Shown here in pieces: positions 11,967 through 23,979 of a stretch of 64,000 nucleotides of DNA (its first letter is position 1; the number at the start of each line of letters is the position of its first letter). The DNA is taken from positions 2,537,057 to 2,601,056 of the forward strand of contig KB445791.1 of assembly GCA_000320605.2 (NCBI GenBank), in the 5' to 3' direction. The notes beneath the pieces were generated by a model. The model was given only the letters and a program-made list of their open reading frames with translations, was not told the origin of the DNA and did not search any database. The stretch is from Gelatoporia subvermispora B (taxonomy: Eukaryota; Basidiomycota; Agaricomycetes; Polyporales; Gelatoporiaceae). The position numbers and the translations under genes are program-made.

Positions 11967-14816
11967 ATGGCGCTCAACGTCCTTATCATCGGCAGCGGTG
12001 GCCGCGAGCACGCTCTCGCCTGGAAGCTTGCTCGCTCAGACCTCGTCCAGCAAATCTACGTTTGCCCCGGCAATGGTGGAACTTCAAACGCGCACAAGAC
12101 CATCAACATCGATGTCTCTGCTACCGACTTCCCTGCACTCGTCAAATTTGCAGTGGAACACGATGTGAGTATTCTTTCATGACATGTGACCGAACGCTAA
12201 GCCTGGTGGCGCAGGTGTCTCTCGTGGTTCCTGGCCCGGAGCAGCCGCTTGTCGATGGTGTAGAGACGTACTTCCGCAAGGGTACAGCAGTTTACAATGC
12301 ATCCGTCTCCGTCGTCTCATGACACATTCATATTACAGTTGGTATCCCGGTCTTTGGTCCGAGCGCATTGGCCGCTCGGATGGAAGGGTCAAAGGCCTCC
12401 TCGAAAGATTTCATGCAACGGCATCACATTCCGACAGCAGAGTACCGCGTGTTCCGGGCGTCCGAGGTCGAGCAAGCCATCGACTACGTCAAGAACTGCG
12501 GATTCAAAGTTGTCCTCAAGGCAAGCGGTCTTGCCGCCGGCAAGGGCGTCCTGATTCCGGAGACTGTCGAAGAGGCTGTTGCAGGTCTGCGGGAGATTAT
12601 GGTCGACAATGTCTTCGGACCAGCAGGTCTGCGACCTAATTCATGTACACACGTATGGCAGCCGAAATTAATCGATATTGTTGTTAGGCGACGAAGTCGT
12701 GATTGAGGAACTCTTGACTGGTCCGGAAGTCTCGGTGCTGGCCTTCGCGGACGGGTACACCATCGTACCGCTGCCAGCTGCCCAGGACCACAAGCGTATC
12801 GGCGAGGGTGATACTGGCCCGAACACCGGCGGCATGGGAGCGTATGCTCCTGCGCCGGTCGCGACCCCTGTCATCATGGAGAGCATTGTGAAAGAGGTTC
12901 TCCAGCCGACCATCGCTGGGATGCGCAAGGAAGGCATGTCATCCGTCCGTACCAAACGCGCTTATGTCGCCTTAACCAATGTTCATCTTAGGCTACCCTT
13001 TCGTTGGAATGCTTTTCACCGGTCTTATGCTGACTGAGGCTGGTCCGAAAGTGCTGGAGTACAATGTCCGCTTCGGTGATCCCGAGACCGAGGCCTTGAT
13101 GCTGCTCCTGGCAGACGACTGCGACCTCGCCGCCATCCTCCTTGTGAGATCACAACTCTCTAGTAATGTGTTATCCACCTTATTTGGCCCTATAGGCTTG
13201 CGTAGAGCGCCGCTTGGATGCAGTGGAGGTCAAGACTCGTCTGGGTTTCGGTGTCTCCGTCGTTCTCGCCTCTCAGGGCTACCCAGGTTCCTACGCCAAG
13301 GGCAAGGAGATCACTGTTGGCGAGCTCCCGCAGAGTCAGTAGCCCGTGATTAAAATCCGACTCATCTGCCTGACATGGACCCCCTGAAGATGTGATTGCC
13401 TTCCACGCCGGAACCTCGCCAGCCGGAGACAAGACCGTCACGTCTGGCGGCCGTGTTCTTGTCGTGTCGGGGTACGCTCCCACACTCCGCGAGGCTCTTG
13501 ATGCAGTGTATGCTGGCGTCGAGAAGGTCTCCTTCGAGGGTAAAGTCTTCAGGCGGGACATTGCTCACAGGTGCGTATATCATCTACATATATACCTTCC
13601 CACCTCGCACTGTTCTAAATGTACACTGATCTAGAGCGCTTTCTCACCAAAACAATGCCCCTGGGCTCACTTACGCCCAGGCTGGCGTTTCCGTCGACGC
13701 TGGGAACTCCCTGGTCGAGACTATCAAGCCATTCGTCCGCGCCACGCGTCGGCCAGGTGCCGACGCTGAGATTGGAGGGTTCGGCGGTGTGTTCGACCTC
13801 AAAGCCATTGGCTACAGGGACCCACTCCTTGTGAGTGGCACCGACGGCGTTGGCACCAAGCTGCGCGTCGCCATGGACGTCGGGCTGCATGACTTCGTGG
13901 GTATGTCGCGCCGAGATTCTCGCTAGATGCTTCATTTTTACATGGGTCCCGTAGGCATTGACCTCGTCGCAATGTCCGTCAATGACCTTCTCGTGCAGGG
14001 CGCAGAGCCGCTGTACTTCCTGGACTACTATGCCTGCAGCAAGCTCGATGTGGCCATTGCTGCGCAAGTAGTCAAGGGCATTGCTGTCGGATGCAAGGAA
14101 TCTGGCTGTGCTCTTATTGGCGGAGAAACCGCTGAGATGCCCAGCATGTACGAAGAAGGTATGCGGTTCGGTCTATGCTAATTATGGACCACCATTGACG
14201 ATACGCTGCAGGCGACTACGATGTTGCCGGATTCGCTGTCGGCGCTGTCGAGCGCGAGAAGATCTTGCCCAGGACTGACATCGCACCCGGCGATGTCCTC
14301 CTGGGTATCACATCCTCGGGCGTTCACTCCAACGGCTTCTCGCTCGTCCGCAAGGTCGTCTCGGTATCTGGCCTGTCCTACTCCAGCCCCTGTCCTTGGG
14401 ACACCAGCATCACCCTCGGCCGTGCCTTGTTGGAGCCCACGAAACTATACGTGAAGACGCTCCTCCCCGTTGCACAGGCCGGTCTCATCAAGGGGATGTC
14501 CCACATCACCGGCGGCGGCTTTACCGAGAACGTCCCCAGGATGCTGCCCAAGGGTCTGGGCTGCTACATCGACGCGGCCACGTGGGAACTCCCGCCCGTG
14601 TTCCGTTTCCTCAAGAAGCACGGGAACATCGCCCCTCTGGAGCTAGCGCGCACATTCAACAACGGACTGGGCATGGTCCTTGCCGTGGACCCGTCACTGG
14701 TCGACGAGACCATCAAGGCGCTGCACGCTGCAGGAGAAAGTCAGGTGTACCGGATCGGGGAAGTCACCGCACAACCTGGTGTTGAGATGCGCAACTTGGA
14801 GGCCTGGAATTCATAG
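11967..14816 (+). CDS. ADE5,7: Bifunctional GAR synthetase / AIR synthetase (purine biosynthesis)
   Basis: A fusion of phosphoribosylamine-glycine ligase (GARS, step 2) and phosphoribosylformylglycinamidine cyclo-ligase (AIRS, step 5) of cytosolic de novo purine synthesis. ATG at 11967 opens the GARS N-domain with [20 protein letters not shown]. The ATP-grasp part follows: [54 protein letters not shown] and [12 protein letters not shown]. The AIRS half shows [69 protein letters not shown] and [16 protein letters not shown], and ends in NLEAWNS at 14816. Exon 1 ends at 12164 and about eight short introns follow. Fungal ADE5,7 has this two-domain order and lacks the third (GART) domain of animal GART. 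Confident. Confidence 0.96.
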
Positions 14817-15312
14817 ACGGTATCGGAATGGAGTGGGGACGACGGATGGGTCATTCAAATATTTTGGGCGTAAAACAGTCGAATGCAACATGTTCCTACG
14901 ACATGAGTTGCCTGCAAAGTATAGCGTACACGGATGAGAGTATATAGTAGCACGAATGGGCTATCGCATGCGGTTCATGATTTTGATGTCACTGTACGAG
15001 AGTTGTAGATGTCACAACAAAGACGACGATGCAGAATAATCAAGATGAAGCAGAGCAAGATCTATGTAGCCAGTGGGCAGTAAATAAATGCGTGGAGACT
15101 GCAGATAAATGAGGATGCGGAGGGGGTCGATGGGGGACATGTCCAGCACAGTGAGGCAGTAGCGAGAGAGCCAAATTCAGATGCCAAGAGACGAACCCGA
15201 AGTGGAGCAGGAATATAAGCTACACTGTAAGACCTAAAGGAGTGCAAAGGAAAGCGGAGAAGCAATAGACAGAGAACGAGCGGCAAAGTGAGAGACACAA
15301 TCGTGTCAAATT
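14817..15312. other. Intergenic 3' region between convergent genes
   Basis: Spacer of about 500 bases between the stops of ADE5,7 and the minus-strand CCCH gene. It is A-rich around 14990-15060 and would hold both 3' UTRs. Nothing else is recognised. Confidence 0.5.
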
Positions 15313-17489
15313 TTATGCGGAGACAGACACTTCCTTGGCAGCATCCGGCGCACCACCGGTTGCGGCGGCGGCGAAAGAGACGGGAAGTTTGGTGACGACC
15401 GGTTGCTCTTGAGGAGCGGGAGCGGGAACGGGCGTCTCAGGCTTGCTGTCCTGTTGAAGATTCTTAGTATATATTCTGTCGCTACATCGATGTCTACGAT
15501 ACCTTGGGAGTGGCCGAAGTGGTGGCCTTTTCGTCTGATACGTTACTACGAGCCTGGGTCTCCTTACGGGGCGGGGGGGGAGCCTGGAGGACTTGGGCAG
15601 CGGTCGGTCCATTGTACCCAGCCAGGGCTGGGCTGTTCTGAGATGGACTGCGCAGGGGAGGAGTAGTGCTAACGAGGACCGGGAACTCGTCGGCGTTCGG
15701 GACGCGCTGAGGTTTGTGAGGAGGGGGCCTCTTCTCCGCGCGGTTCCCGTTGGGGCCGTGATGAGACTTGAATCCGCCATGCATGCGCTTGCCGCCGGTC
15801 TCACTGGACTGTGAGCGGCTCGAGTGTTCGGTGTGGGCGCCATTGGGACCAACGCGGCCACGTGACGACTGCCGTTCCTAAGACTCGGTGAGGCCAGGTG
15901 TAACGAACGTCCGTGCGACAGAACGTACCTCCTGCACAGTCATGTTGGAGAATTTCTCCTCCAATGCTCCTACACCACCGTGCGTGGAAGCACGGGGGCG
16001 CGCGCTACCTCTAGCAGGGTACTGGGGGCCGGAATGCGGGACTGGGCCGTCAGGGAGGACATGCGGGAAACGGCAGTCATCACTAACCAATGAAAAATCA
16101 GTATGAGATGGCAGATACAAGCATTCACATCTTACCCGTTCCTGCACCGTCCGGAAGGATAGAAGAAGCAAGGCGGCTTGCGGCCGAGGGCTCCGAATGA
16201 GGGCCGACGAGCACTTCCCCTCCTATAATGCGTCATCCCCTCCCTGCCCACAGGCCCAGCGCCGTAACCATCCGCCTGCGGATGAATAGGTGCTTGTGAG
16301 GGATCGATGGGCTCCATGACGCCGTTGAGATGACCGCCGTGTGTCATGTATTGCCCGGAGGCATCGACATGAACACCATACGGGGGCACACCGGACATCG
16401 AGGGGTAGGGAGCCTGCTGAGGTGACTGAGGGCCTCCTTGCAACGGCGGGAGCTGCGGCACGGACCCCGGCACATGCATGTGGCCAAATGTAGGCGAGAT
16501 TGGAGAGACGACTCCGTACGGCATAGAGGGGGGAGGGGCTGAGGGGCTGAAAGGGATTTGCACCGGAGAGACGATCTCAGAGCTGGACCTCGCGTGAACC
16601 ATGGGCGGGTGGGGGTGAGAGGTCGGAGGAGAAATGGCGCCCATCGGCACGCCATTGGGGGTTTGGAATGGAGGCATCGGGTAGAATGGAGGAGGGGGGT
16701 AGGCAGAATTCATCATGGGGTCGTAATGAGCGGGATACTGGGGAGGCGGCGGGCCCTGGACGTATGTCTGAGGGTGCGCGAACATGCATGAGGCACCATA
16801 ACGGCAAGCAGGATAGTACCGGCAGGGAATCATGCGCGCCACTTCCGGCGGCGGCAGGTTCTGTATGGCGCCTGGGACGTGCTCCGCACCCATTGGCGGA
16901 GGCGCATAGTAGGCGACAGCACCCTCCGGCATCATGGGGGGCACAGGCATGCCCGGGTAGTAGTAAGCACTGGCGGGCGGGACATAGTAAGCTTTGGAAG
17001 GATCGGCATCGAATTCATTCGAGTAAGTCTGCTCCTGAGCCGCGCTGGTCTGGGATGCGTTTGCCTTGGCCTTCGCAGCACTGAGAAGCCCGAGGATGAC
17101 GGTGTCGGTGGTCTGTTGCTCCGGAAGACCTTCAGTCGAAGCATTGTTCGGATCAGCACCTAAAGGAGGGGTGTTCAGATTCGTCACCAAACCGATTTCA
17201 CGTGTGGCATTAATAGTGGTATGTGCACGAACACTCACCTCTGTCAAGTAGGACTTTAACGACCTCGGCGTAGCCAGTCTTGACCGCTATAATCAGAGGA
17301 GTGACACCGTCCTGATCTTCGATGAAATAGGAAAGGAAAAACAACCGATGTGTCAGCCAAGGATCAGTATTCAAAATCAACGCGGAACATACCCTTCACC
17401 TCCAAATCTGCCTGAGATGCGTCCTTGAGAAGGGTATTGACATTTTCGAGGTCACCCTCAGAGCAGGCCTTCCAGAGATCGGACACCAT
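15313..17489 (-). CDS. Ankyrin-repeat protein with two CCCH zinc fingers
   Basis: ATG at 17489. Exons 1-3 (to about 17100) encode a short ankyrin region: VSDLWKACSEGDLENVNTLL, then DGVTPLIIAVKTGYAEVVKVLL and GADPNNAS. A Pro/Tyr-rich linker follows. The first finger reads CRYYPACRYGASCMFAH (C-x5-C-x5-C-x3-H), near 16830-16780. The second reads CFFYPSGRCRNGDDCRFPH (C-x7-C-x5-C-x3-H) and is split by an intron at about 16135. The C-terminal third is disordered, with NADEFPVL and LPVSFAAAATG. CCCH fingers of this spacing usually bind RNA, so a role in mRNA stability or translation is inferred. Ankyrin plus tandem CCCH also occurs in plant TZF proteins; no named fungal ortholog is claimed. Confidence 0.85.
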
Positions 17490-17916
17490 TTAAGCTAAGA
17501 AGAGTGGGGCAATTGGGATGTGGCCTTGACCGGTCTACGGAGTTGTTGGAGGAGAGCGTTTAAGACGAAAGAAAAAAAGGACGGACCTCCCGTTGTGGCC
17601 ACGGAGATGTGAAGAACTTTCAGGCGAGCGGAGGAAGGTGAACCGGCCTGCAGCGGCTACTTTTCTTCGAAAAAAATCGGGCATGCTGACGTAAGACATC
17701 CTGATTATCAGTCCAGATATGGAAACTGTAGTCATCATATGAACGCTTCCTTGGCGTCCTCGAGCAGCCTCGAGTTCGAGGCCTCCACGCTCTCCTCCTA
17801 ACGCCTCATCTCTTAACAATTCCGATCGGGACACAATTGCCGCGCTAGCCCGCGATAGTATACACATTATAGCACATGGCAGTTCGTGTGCACGGTATGT
17901 AATCCTATGATCCCCT
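17490..17916. promoter_or_regulatory. Spacer: promoter of the CCCH gene and 3' end of the GPD gene
   Basis: About 430 bases between the CCCH start (17489) and the stop of the next minus-strand gene (17917). It should carry the CCCH promoter/5' UTR (pyrimidine-rich on the minus strand near 17500-17600). An open frame of about 110 codons on the minus strand here has no recognisable domain and is not called. Confidence 0.4.
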
Positions 17917-19505
17917 CTATACTACCCCTAGCTTCTTCTTCAGACGCGCGGCGGGCTTGCCCGTCTCCTCTGGGAAATCCAGTTCAGGTACTGCTGGCAA
18001 GCATAGGAGAGCCTGAGCTCGTTCTTTGACATCCTTGCCTATACCGCTTTCAGAATGAACGCCCCATCATGAGCCGATTGATCTCACCTTCGTACAATAC
18101 CTCGTACACCTGCCACGAAGGGGTCAGCTATCATGAAGCAATGCACAATGCAATATTGTCGCACTCACCTCAGAAGCGATTGGGGCGGAAATGCCCAGAT
18201 CGTTAACGATTTCCTTCAAGCCCTTAGTTGTGGTCACGCCTTCTGCTACACTCCCCAGTGTCTCTGTGATGTGATCCAGCTTCTCTCCTTTGCCTAGCCG
18301 GAAACCCACAGTGTAATTCCGACTGGTGGGGGAGCTGCAAGTAAGGAAGAGATCACCTACCCCAGCGAGAGTAAGGAAGGTCAGCGGCGATGCGCCGTAA
18401 GCAGTACCAATCCTTGTCATCTCCGCCAAACCACGCGTGATGAGCACTGACGCCCAGTTAGTGATCTGTGGAGGGCACATTACAATCGACACTCACTTGC
18501 TCTTGTGTTATTCTCAAAGCCGAGCCCGTCGGCCATGCCTGCTGCAATTGCATAGACATTCTTGAGAGCCCCGGCTAATTCGAGTCCGATGGGATCGTCG
18601 CCTGTGTAACTATCGTCTTGTCAGAACATCCACGGCTACATTGATACTACAGACGCCGGTACCATCGGAACCATGGTTGGTGGAACAACTTCGACGCTTG
18701 TTGAGCATGTTCCTCCGACAATGATGCAACCGAGACAGACGTAGGCTGTCGTTTCACGACTGCGCATGTGAGATTCGATGTCACTCCACAACCTCGACGA
18801 CCTTACTTTCTTTCGCAAACGATGGTCCTGACTAACCCGGAGAGTGTAATCAGCAATCAGGAGATAGCGACGTTGGCAATTGATCTTACAATGAAAGTCG
18901 CGATTTTGGCTACCTCAGGTCCACAAGTATCGGCAATGATTTCCAATGTTAGGGCGTGCGTTCCCGTCTCAATGCCTTTGTTCACGAATACAAGCAGAGG
19001 AAGTCGATCCATGTTGAGTTTTGGCTTGAGGGAAGACAGAGCTGCCCTGGTGAAAAGATGTGTCACGAAGTGCGGTTAGCATATAGTGTGCAAGGTACCT
19101 AACGCCTTCGGTCGGGATGGCAAATAGGAGAACGTCTACGTCGCGAATGACATCTTCGGAAGGAAATTCTGGGCCGATCGCTTTGACAGAGTCCGGAAAT
19201 ACATGGTCCTTCAGATATTCTAGGTTGCGATGGTGCGTATTGAAATGTTGCACCAGAGTCTCAGACCGAGACCACATATACACGGTATGTGATGAGTCTC
19301 CGAGATGGTCTGCGAGGCAGCTTCCGAAGTTCCCTGCGCCAAAGACCAACACCTTTGACTTGACTTCATCTTGACCGGGAGACGACGTCATTGGGAATAG
19401 AGCCCGCCCTAGAAGGCGTGTCCTTGTGCGTATTTGCGAGTGCTGAAGATGACATGGTCGCAGTGGGTAAGCTGACATGAGGGCTCTGTAGAATGACGTC
19501 CTCAT
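17917..19505 (-). CDS. NAD(P)-dependent glycerol-3-phosphate dehydrogenase, GpsA-like
   Basis: Interconverts dihydroxyacetone phosphate and glycerol 3-phosphate. The nucleotide-binding site reads [18 protein letters not shown]. Then come [40 protein letters not shown], the catalytic-domain stretch [20 protein letters not shown], and [20 protein letters not shown] followed by [20 protein letters not shown]. The GVGDL...TC.SP.SRN segment is typical of bacterial GpsA, not of the yeast Gpd1 form. The C-terminus is KKKLGVV at 17917. The first in-frame ATG (19505) gives a 38-residue Arg/Ser/Leu-rich extension with no acidic residue, like a mitochondrial presequence; a second ATG at 19391 (MTSSPGQ) would give the cytosolic length. 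At least five introns. Enzyme identity is firm; start and location are open. Confidence 0.9.
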
Positions 19506-19976
19506 ACTGTTGCAGGATGCGAGTATATATCCTGGTCAGGGAAAAGTCCACCCTGAAGGGCTGGTCAACCCCAAGGCAACAAATCTAAGAGCGGGCGAGG
19601 AATCAAGAAGAAATCTCCTGTTAAGATACGCAAAGGTGAAGAGAGGCAACTACTATATGCCAGTTGACACGTAGAAAACACGTCTTGACGCGAACAAATT
19701 TGTGGCGTATCGAGTCGTGCACCCAAGCCTGGACTCCAATGAGGTACACAGAGACGCCCATGAACGCTTGAGTTTCTAAGCGCTGACAGCCACGTGGTGG
19801 TAGCGCCGGGTGTTGTAGAGGGTAGGCGGTTGGGTTAGGTGGCACACAGCCTGCGCAGTTGCGGAGACACGTCTGCGACAACTATCCCTTTCCTCCGCTA
19901 TTACGTCCTTATATTCCCTTTCTACAGCACTGTATTACTGTTTTCATTTTGACATCACTCTAAATTCTGCTTTCAC
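19506..19976. promoter_or_regulatory. Divergent promoter region, GPD-like gene / SED5
   Basis: About 470 bases between two divergent starts. The side next to SED5 (19880-19975) is strongly pyrimidine-rich, a common feature just upstream of fungal start sites. No specific operator was recognised. Confidence 0.45.
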
Positions 19977-21333
19977 ATGCCTGTCCAAGACCGCACGAAC
20001 GAGTTCCGCGCATGCGTGGAGTCAATACGGAATCGGTCCTCATTCCCGCCTCGAGGGGCCGAAGCTAAGCAGCGCTTGCTGCAATCAAGAGCGGAGGGCA
20101 CGAAGTCAGAGTTCACGCGCATGGCATCGGCTATTGGGAGGGATATCAGCAGTACAACTGTGAAGCTCGGCAAGCTAGCACAATGTGAGTATAATGTTCG
20201 TGGAGGTCCATATTGATGGTTGACATGCTACCGCCAGTGGCGAAGCGCAAAACATTGTTTGATGACAGGCCTGTAGAAATTAGTGTATGCTCTGCATATC
20301 TTTGTCAGGAACCCGCTTGACCTGAACTCCTCCAGGAACTCACGTACATCATCAAACAAGACATTGCGAATATCAATAAGCAGATTGCTGCTCTGCAGAC
20401 ATATGTGAAACAGCGTAACGCTTCTGGTCAGGCGAAGTCTCCGGAGGGCAAGCAGCTCGAAGAGCACAATCACAATGTAGTCATGCTCTTACAGAGCAAA
20501 CTTGCGGATGCCAGTATGGCATTCAAGGACGTGTTAGAAATCCGCACACAGGTGAAGCTCCCAGCTTCCCTCCACCCTGATTTTCTGTGCTGATCCAGAC
20601 TCTAATCTTAGAACATGAAGGAGTCAAAAGACCGGACAGAGCAGTTTATGCACTCGACGTCCGCCGCTGCCAGTCAAGCTCCTTCCAGTAAGGGACATTC
20701 TGTAATCTTTTGGATCACCCCTCACATTGCGCACAGATTCTTTACTTTTCGGAAGCGCACAACGACAAGACCCAATGGGTGATGGCAGCCTGACACCCTC
20801 AAGGCTAGACGCGAAGGGCAAGGGGCGCGCCCTACCACAAAACAATGGCGACATCCTCGCACTTGACCTCGGCTCCGCGGAAGAGGGCACGGTTTCTCAC
20901 AATGGGGATGCGTTCATGCAGATGGAGCTTGTAGAACAGCAGGTTTGTATCATTACCTGGCCGTTGCAGTGTCGATTGTTAATCACATATTGTAACAGGA
21001 CACATACATTCAATCACGTTCGACAGCAATCGAATCCATTGAATCTACTATCGCAGAGCTCGGCCAGATCTTCACTCAGCTCGCCCAAATGGTCGCGGAA
21101 CAGAGGGAGACGGTGCAACGGATTGACGCTGACACGGTCGATATCGCATCGAATGTGAGCGGCGCTCAGCGCGAGCTGCTGAAATACTATGCAAGTATCT
21201 CGAGCAACAGATGGCTTATGCTAAAGGTCTTCGGTGTTCTGATTGTTTTCGTAAGTCCCGGAGACAAGACAGATGGCTTCTCCAGTGTCTCACATTTGTA
21301 TCGCAGTTCCTCATCTTCATCCTTGTCTCATAA
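19977..21333 (+). CDS. SED5: Syntaxin-5 family Golgi t-SNARE (Sed5)
   Basis: ATG at 19977 opens with PVQDRTNEFRACVESIRNR, the N-terminal peptide region by which Sed5/syntaxin-5 binds the Sly1 SM protein. A three-helix Habc region follows (SEFTRMASAIGRDISSTTVK; IKQDIANINKQIAALQTYVK; NHNVVMLLQSKLADASMAFK). The SNARE helix is IESTIAELGQIFTQLAQMVA then EQRETVQRIDADTVDIASNV, with the central Gln of a Qa-SNARE at IFTQLAQ. A membrane anchor (WLMLKVFGVLIVF, then FLIFILVS across the last intron) ends at the stop at 21333. Seven or so short introns. Qa-SNARE for ER-Golgi and intra-Golgi fusion. Confident. Confidence 0.94.
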
Positions 21334-21481
21334 TGCAAGGACGATACCCGGACCGACGTATACATATAGACTTAGGATATCGCTTTCCATGATAGCTGGC
21401 ATATCATACCACCATAACCATATGATAGTCCATGTAATCTCACTCACCCCGTATCTAGGCTACGGAATGCGACAAGAGCAA

Positions 21482-22632
21482 TCAGCCGACGGGAATAGCG
21501 TTGACTCCGGTACCCAGCGCCTTTGGCACACGCTTCTTATTTTTCTTCCCCCGTATCCGACCACTAGCCTTCTCGTCAGCATTTCCGTCATCGACTGTCC
21601 ACGTCCTCTTGCTTCTCGGTACCTCGCCGACGCCCGAAGTTGTAGAAAATCGCTGCGGTCGTTCTAGGTCGACATCGACACCATCACTCTTCTTTCCTTG
21701 TGCGGACTTTTGCTTCATTGAGCGCTTTGTCTGTGCGGAGCATAGTGGCCAGAGATGAGTTGCGAGCACAGGTAACGTGAGAGTCAGCGAATAGACGCAC
21801 CCTTTCTTCGTGCAGTGCACGATTACGCTCCTTCAGCTTCTGTAGTCTCGACTCGCTCTTACCACCACCACCAGCTGTGAGCTCAACATTGATATTTCGC
21901 CCTTCCAAGACAGACTGGTGCAGCTTGAGTGCTTGCTGCATCGCATTGCGGCTGTTGAACTCAATGAATGCGAAACCCTTCGACTTCGTTGTTGGTTTCG
22001 AAGATTGAGACGGTTTTGGCGTCATAAGACGAACGGAGGAAGGTGGCGGATCTGGATGCAATGTCATGTACATTGAGAGGTTTGTCGCTACATAACTTAT
22101 GTGGACATACCGCATTTCGAGAAATGCTCTTGCACAGCTTCCTTTGTTGTCCTATACTGCAAGTTTCCTGTAGATGCATGTAAATTACTTGCTCAAGACT
22201 CAAAGGATGGTCATGCGGCGTACCGACAAACAAAATATACCGCTGCTTCGCACCACCCTTCGTCACTTGCTCTGCATCCGTATCTGCATCCACGGCCACG
22301 CCTTTGTTATCCTTTCTCTTTTTCTTCGACTGCTTCTCGTCAGCTTCCTGTGCGACTTCCTTGTCTTCCGAACGTTTCCGTTTCTGAACAGGGATACGGT
22401 CTGGTTTATCCGCCGCAGACGTAGCTTTCTTTGCTGGCCTTTCCGAAGGCGCTTCAGATTTCGTCTGATCTTCCAGAGATATATCTTCAGCTTCAATCTC
22501 AGCAAGATCTTGGTTTTCTTCGACAGGAACATCTTGGATATCGTACAGAGCCTTGGCTTTCCCTTTCCCCTTGCGTTCTCGGAAAGCAAGAGCCTTCTTT
22601 TGCTTCTTCGTAAGCTTTTGTTCTGAGCTCAT
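21482..22632 (-). CDS. RRM-domain nucleolar protein, NOP6-like
   Basis: Start ATG at 22632 (MSSEQKLTKKQKKALAFRER); a farther in-frame ATG at 22776 adds unrelated hydrophobic sequence and is not preferred. The N-terminal half is charged and Lys-rich with nuclear-localisation clusters (KKRKDNK, QKRKRSEDK). A single RRM follows, split by introns: QRYILFVG (RNP2), then DPPPSSVRLMTP and KSKGFAFIEFNSRNAMQQAL (RNP1 KGFAFIEF), then LEGRNINVELTAGGGGKSES. The tail is again basic (GKKNKKRVPK) and ends at 21482. Yeast Nop6 has the same charged N-terminus plus one RRM and acts in early 40S assembly. RRM identity is firm; NOP6 orthology is likely. It converges on SED5, 148 bases away. Confidence 0.85.
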
Positions 22633-23140
22633 AGCAGGCGCAATATTGTGTAAGGCAAGGTCAGGCAGGATGGAGGCAAGCAAGTCAGGTCTGAAGAAAG
22701 TGTATTCACCCAGCCCGATCGACGGCAACTGAATCCGCTGAAATTGCGGATCACGTGACCAAACTTGCAGCATCAAGCGCCGTGGCGTGAAGTTAGAGCC
22801 AGAAATTGATCAGAGGTGCGTGTTTTGGCGTGTCATGTCCTCTGCGCATACCATCAAGAATCATATATACATATCGCGACAAACGACATGCGGTGACGGC
22901 CTCTAACCAGTGTGTGTAGTGGCGTACGCGCTTTGAAAGCAAGTAAACAGCGTGCCAGAGCAACTATTGCACGAGAATCCATGAGAATGATTACAACCTG
23001 TATGGTCTACTCCACATATCCACCAACTTCTAACCTATACATTACAGCTCCTGCAGGAAACATGGACGTCAGGATCAACATAAATTGCACCACAATCACA
23101 ACACTCACACCGCATACGGACTGCGGAACCACGAGCCGCA
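22633..23140. other. Intergenic region: NOP6-like promoter and UBC12 3' flank
   Basis: About 510 bases between the NOP6-like start and the UBC12 stop, both on the minus strand. Short open frames here show no domain. No specific element recognised. Confidence 0.45.
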
Positions 23141-23979
23141 TTATACGAGTACCCTGTCATACTGGACACCTTTGATATTCCCTCCTCGCATCGCGCTCTT
23201 TACATTGTATATGAACTGTTCGCGATTCCTGCGAAGCTCCTCTGCCGCCTCTGGGAAAATGTGACGTGTGATCAGTCAGACGACACGTTGTACAGAACGA
23301 AAGAGTATACCTTTGTTCAGGGGATCGTCCGCATTTGGCTCCAAGAACAGGTACTGGAGTCCAACCATAACGGAGTTCAGGTTCAGAACAGGTTTCCAGT
23401 CTTCTCGAAGGATGTTTAGGCACACATTGCCCTCAAGGTCGACATTAGGGTGGTAGATCTAGAGAGCGAATAATGTGATCAGTGCCAGTCCCTAGGATCC
23501 ACAAAGGAGCGGTAGACACACGCACGGTCGGGATGCACTTGACTTTTGGCGGCTCATGAGGGTAATTTGCATTGATCACGAAGGAGAAGACGAACGCTCC
23601 ACCCTTGTACATGCCTGATGTATGGGATCAGCCTCCACTAAGACTTGATCTCACAAGCGCATACCCTCGTCGGGAGTGATGGTAAGAGTAAAGTTGAGAA
23701 GGTCGGCGGGATCGGGGAAATGTGTCTTCATGGTAGAGGGCAGGTCGAGCTCGGTCAAATCTATCAATGACACCGATCAGAGTTGGTTATTGCTGAACGA
23801 AGCTACGCGCATAGTCGTTGGATGTCGCGCACCCTTCTGCACTCGGATCTGAGCTGCACTGGTCTTTGGTTTCTTCTTCGCCGCCGCATCCTCATTCTTC
23901 TTCATGCTCCAGATCTAGAATCACAGGGAAGTGTCAATATCTGCAGATATGCAACGGATTATGGATGCACCTTGATCAT
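23141..23979 (-). CDS. UBC12: NEDD8-conjugating E2 enzyme UBC12
   Basis: Transfers NEDD8/Rub1 to cullins, activating SCF-type ubiquitin ligases. Exon 1 is only nine bases, ATGATCAAG (23979-23971), joined in phase to [17 protein letters not shown]. This gives the MIK-plus-hydrophobic N-terminus typical of UBC12, the segment that docks on the NEDD8 E1. The UBC fold follows: [57 protein letters not shown], then [20 protein letters not shown] with the catalytic Cys in NVCLNIL, and [20 protein letters not shown]. The stop is at 23141. Six or so introns. Confident; the promoter would lie in the ~290 bases shared with the divergent dioxygenase gene. Confidence 0.94.

Noticed and set aside
17535..17867. 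110-codon minus-strand frame between the CCCH and GPD-like genes
   Set aside because: No domain, Arg/Ser-rich, and overlaps the expected promoter of the CCCH gene.
22633..22776. Upstream ATG (22776) for the NOP6-like protein
   Set aside because: Would add 48 hydrophobic residues unlike the charged family N-terminus; ATG at 22632 is better.
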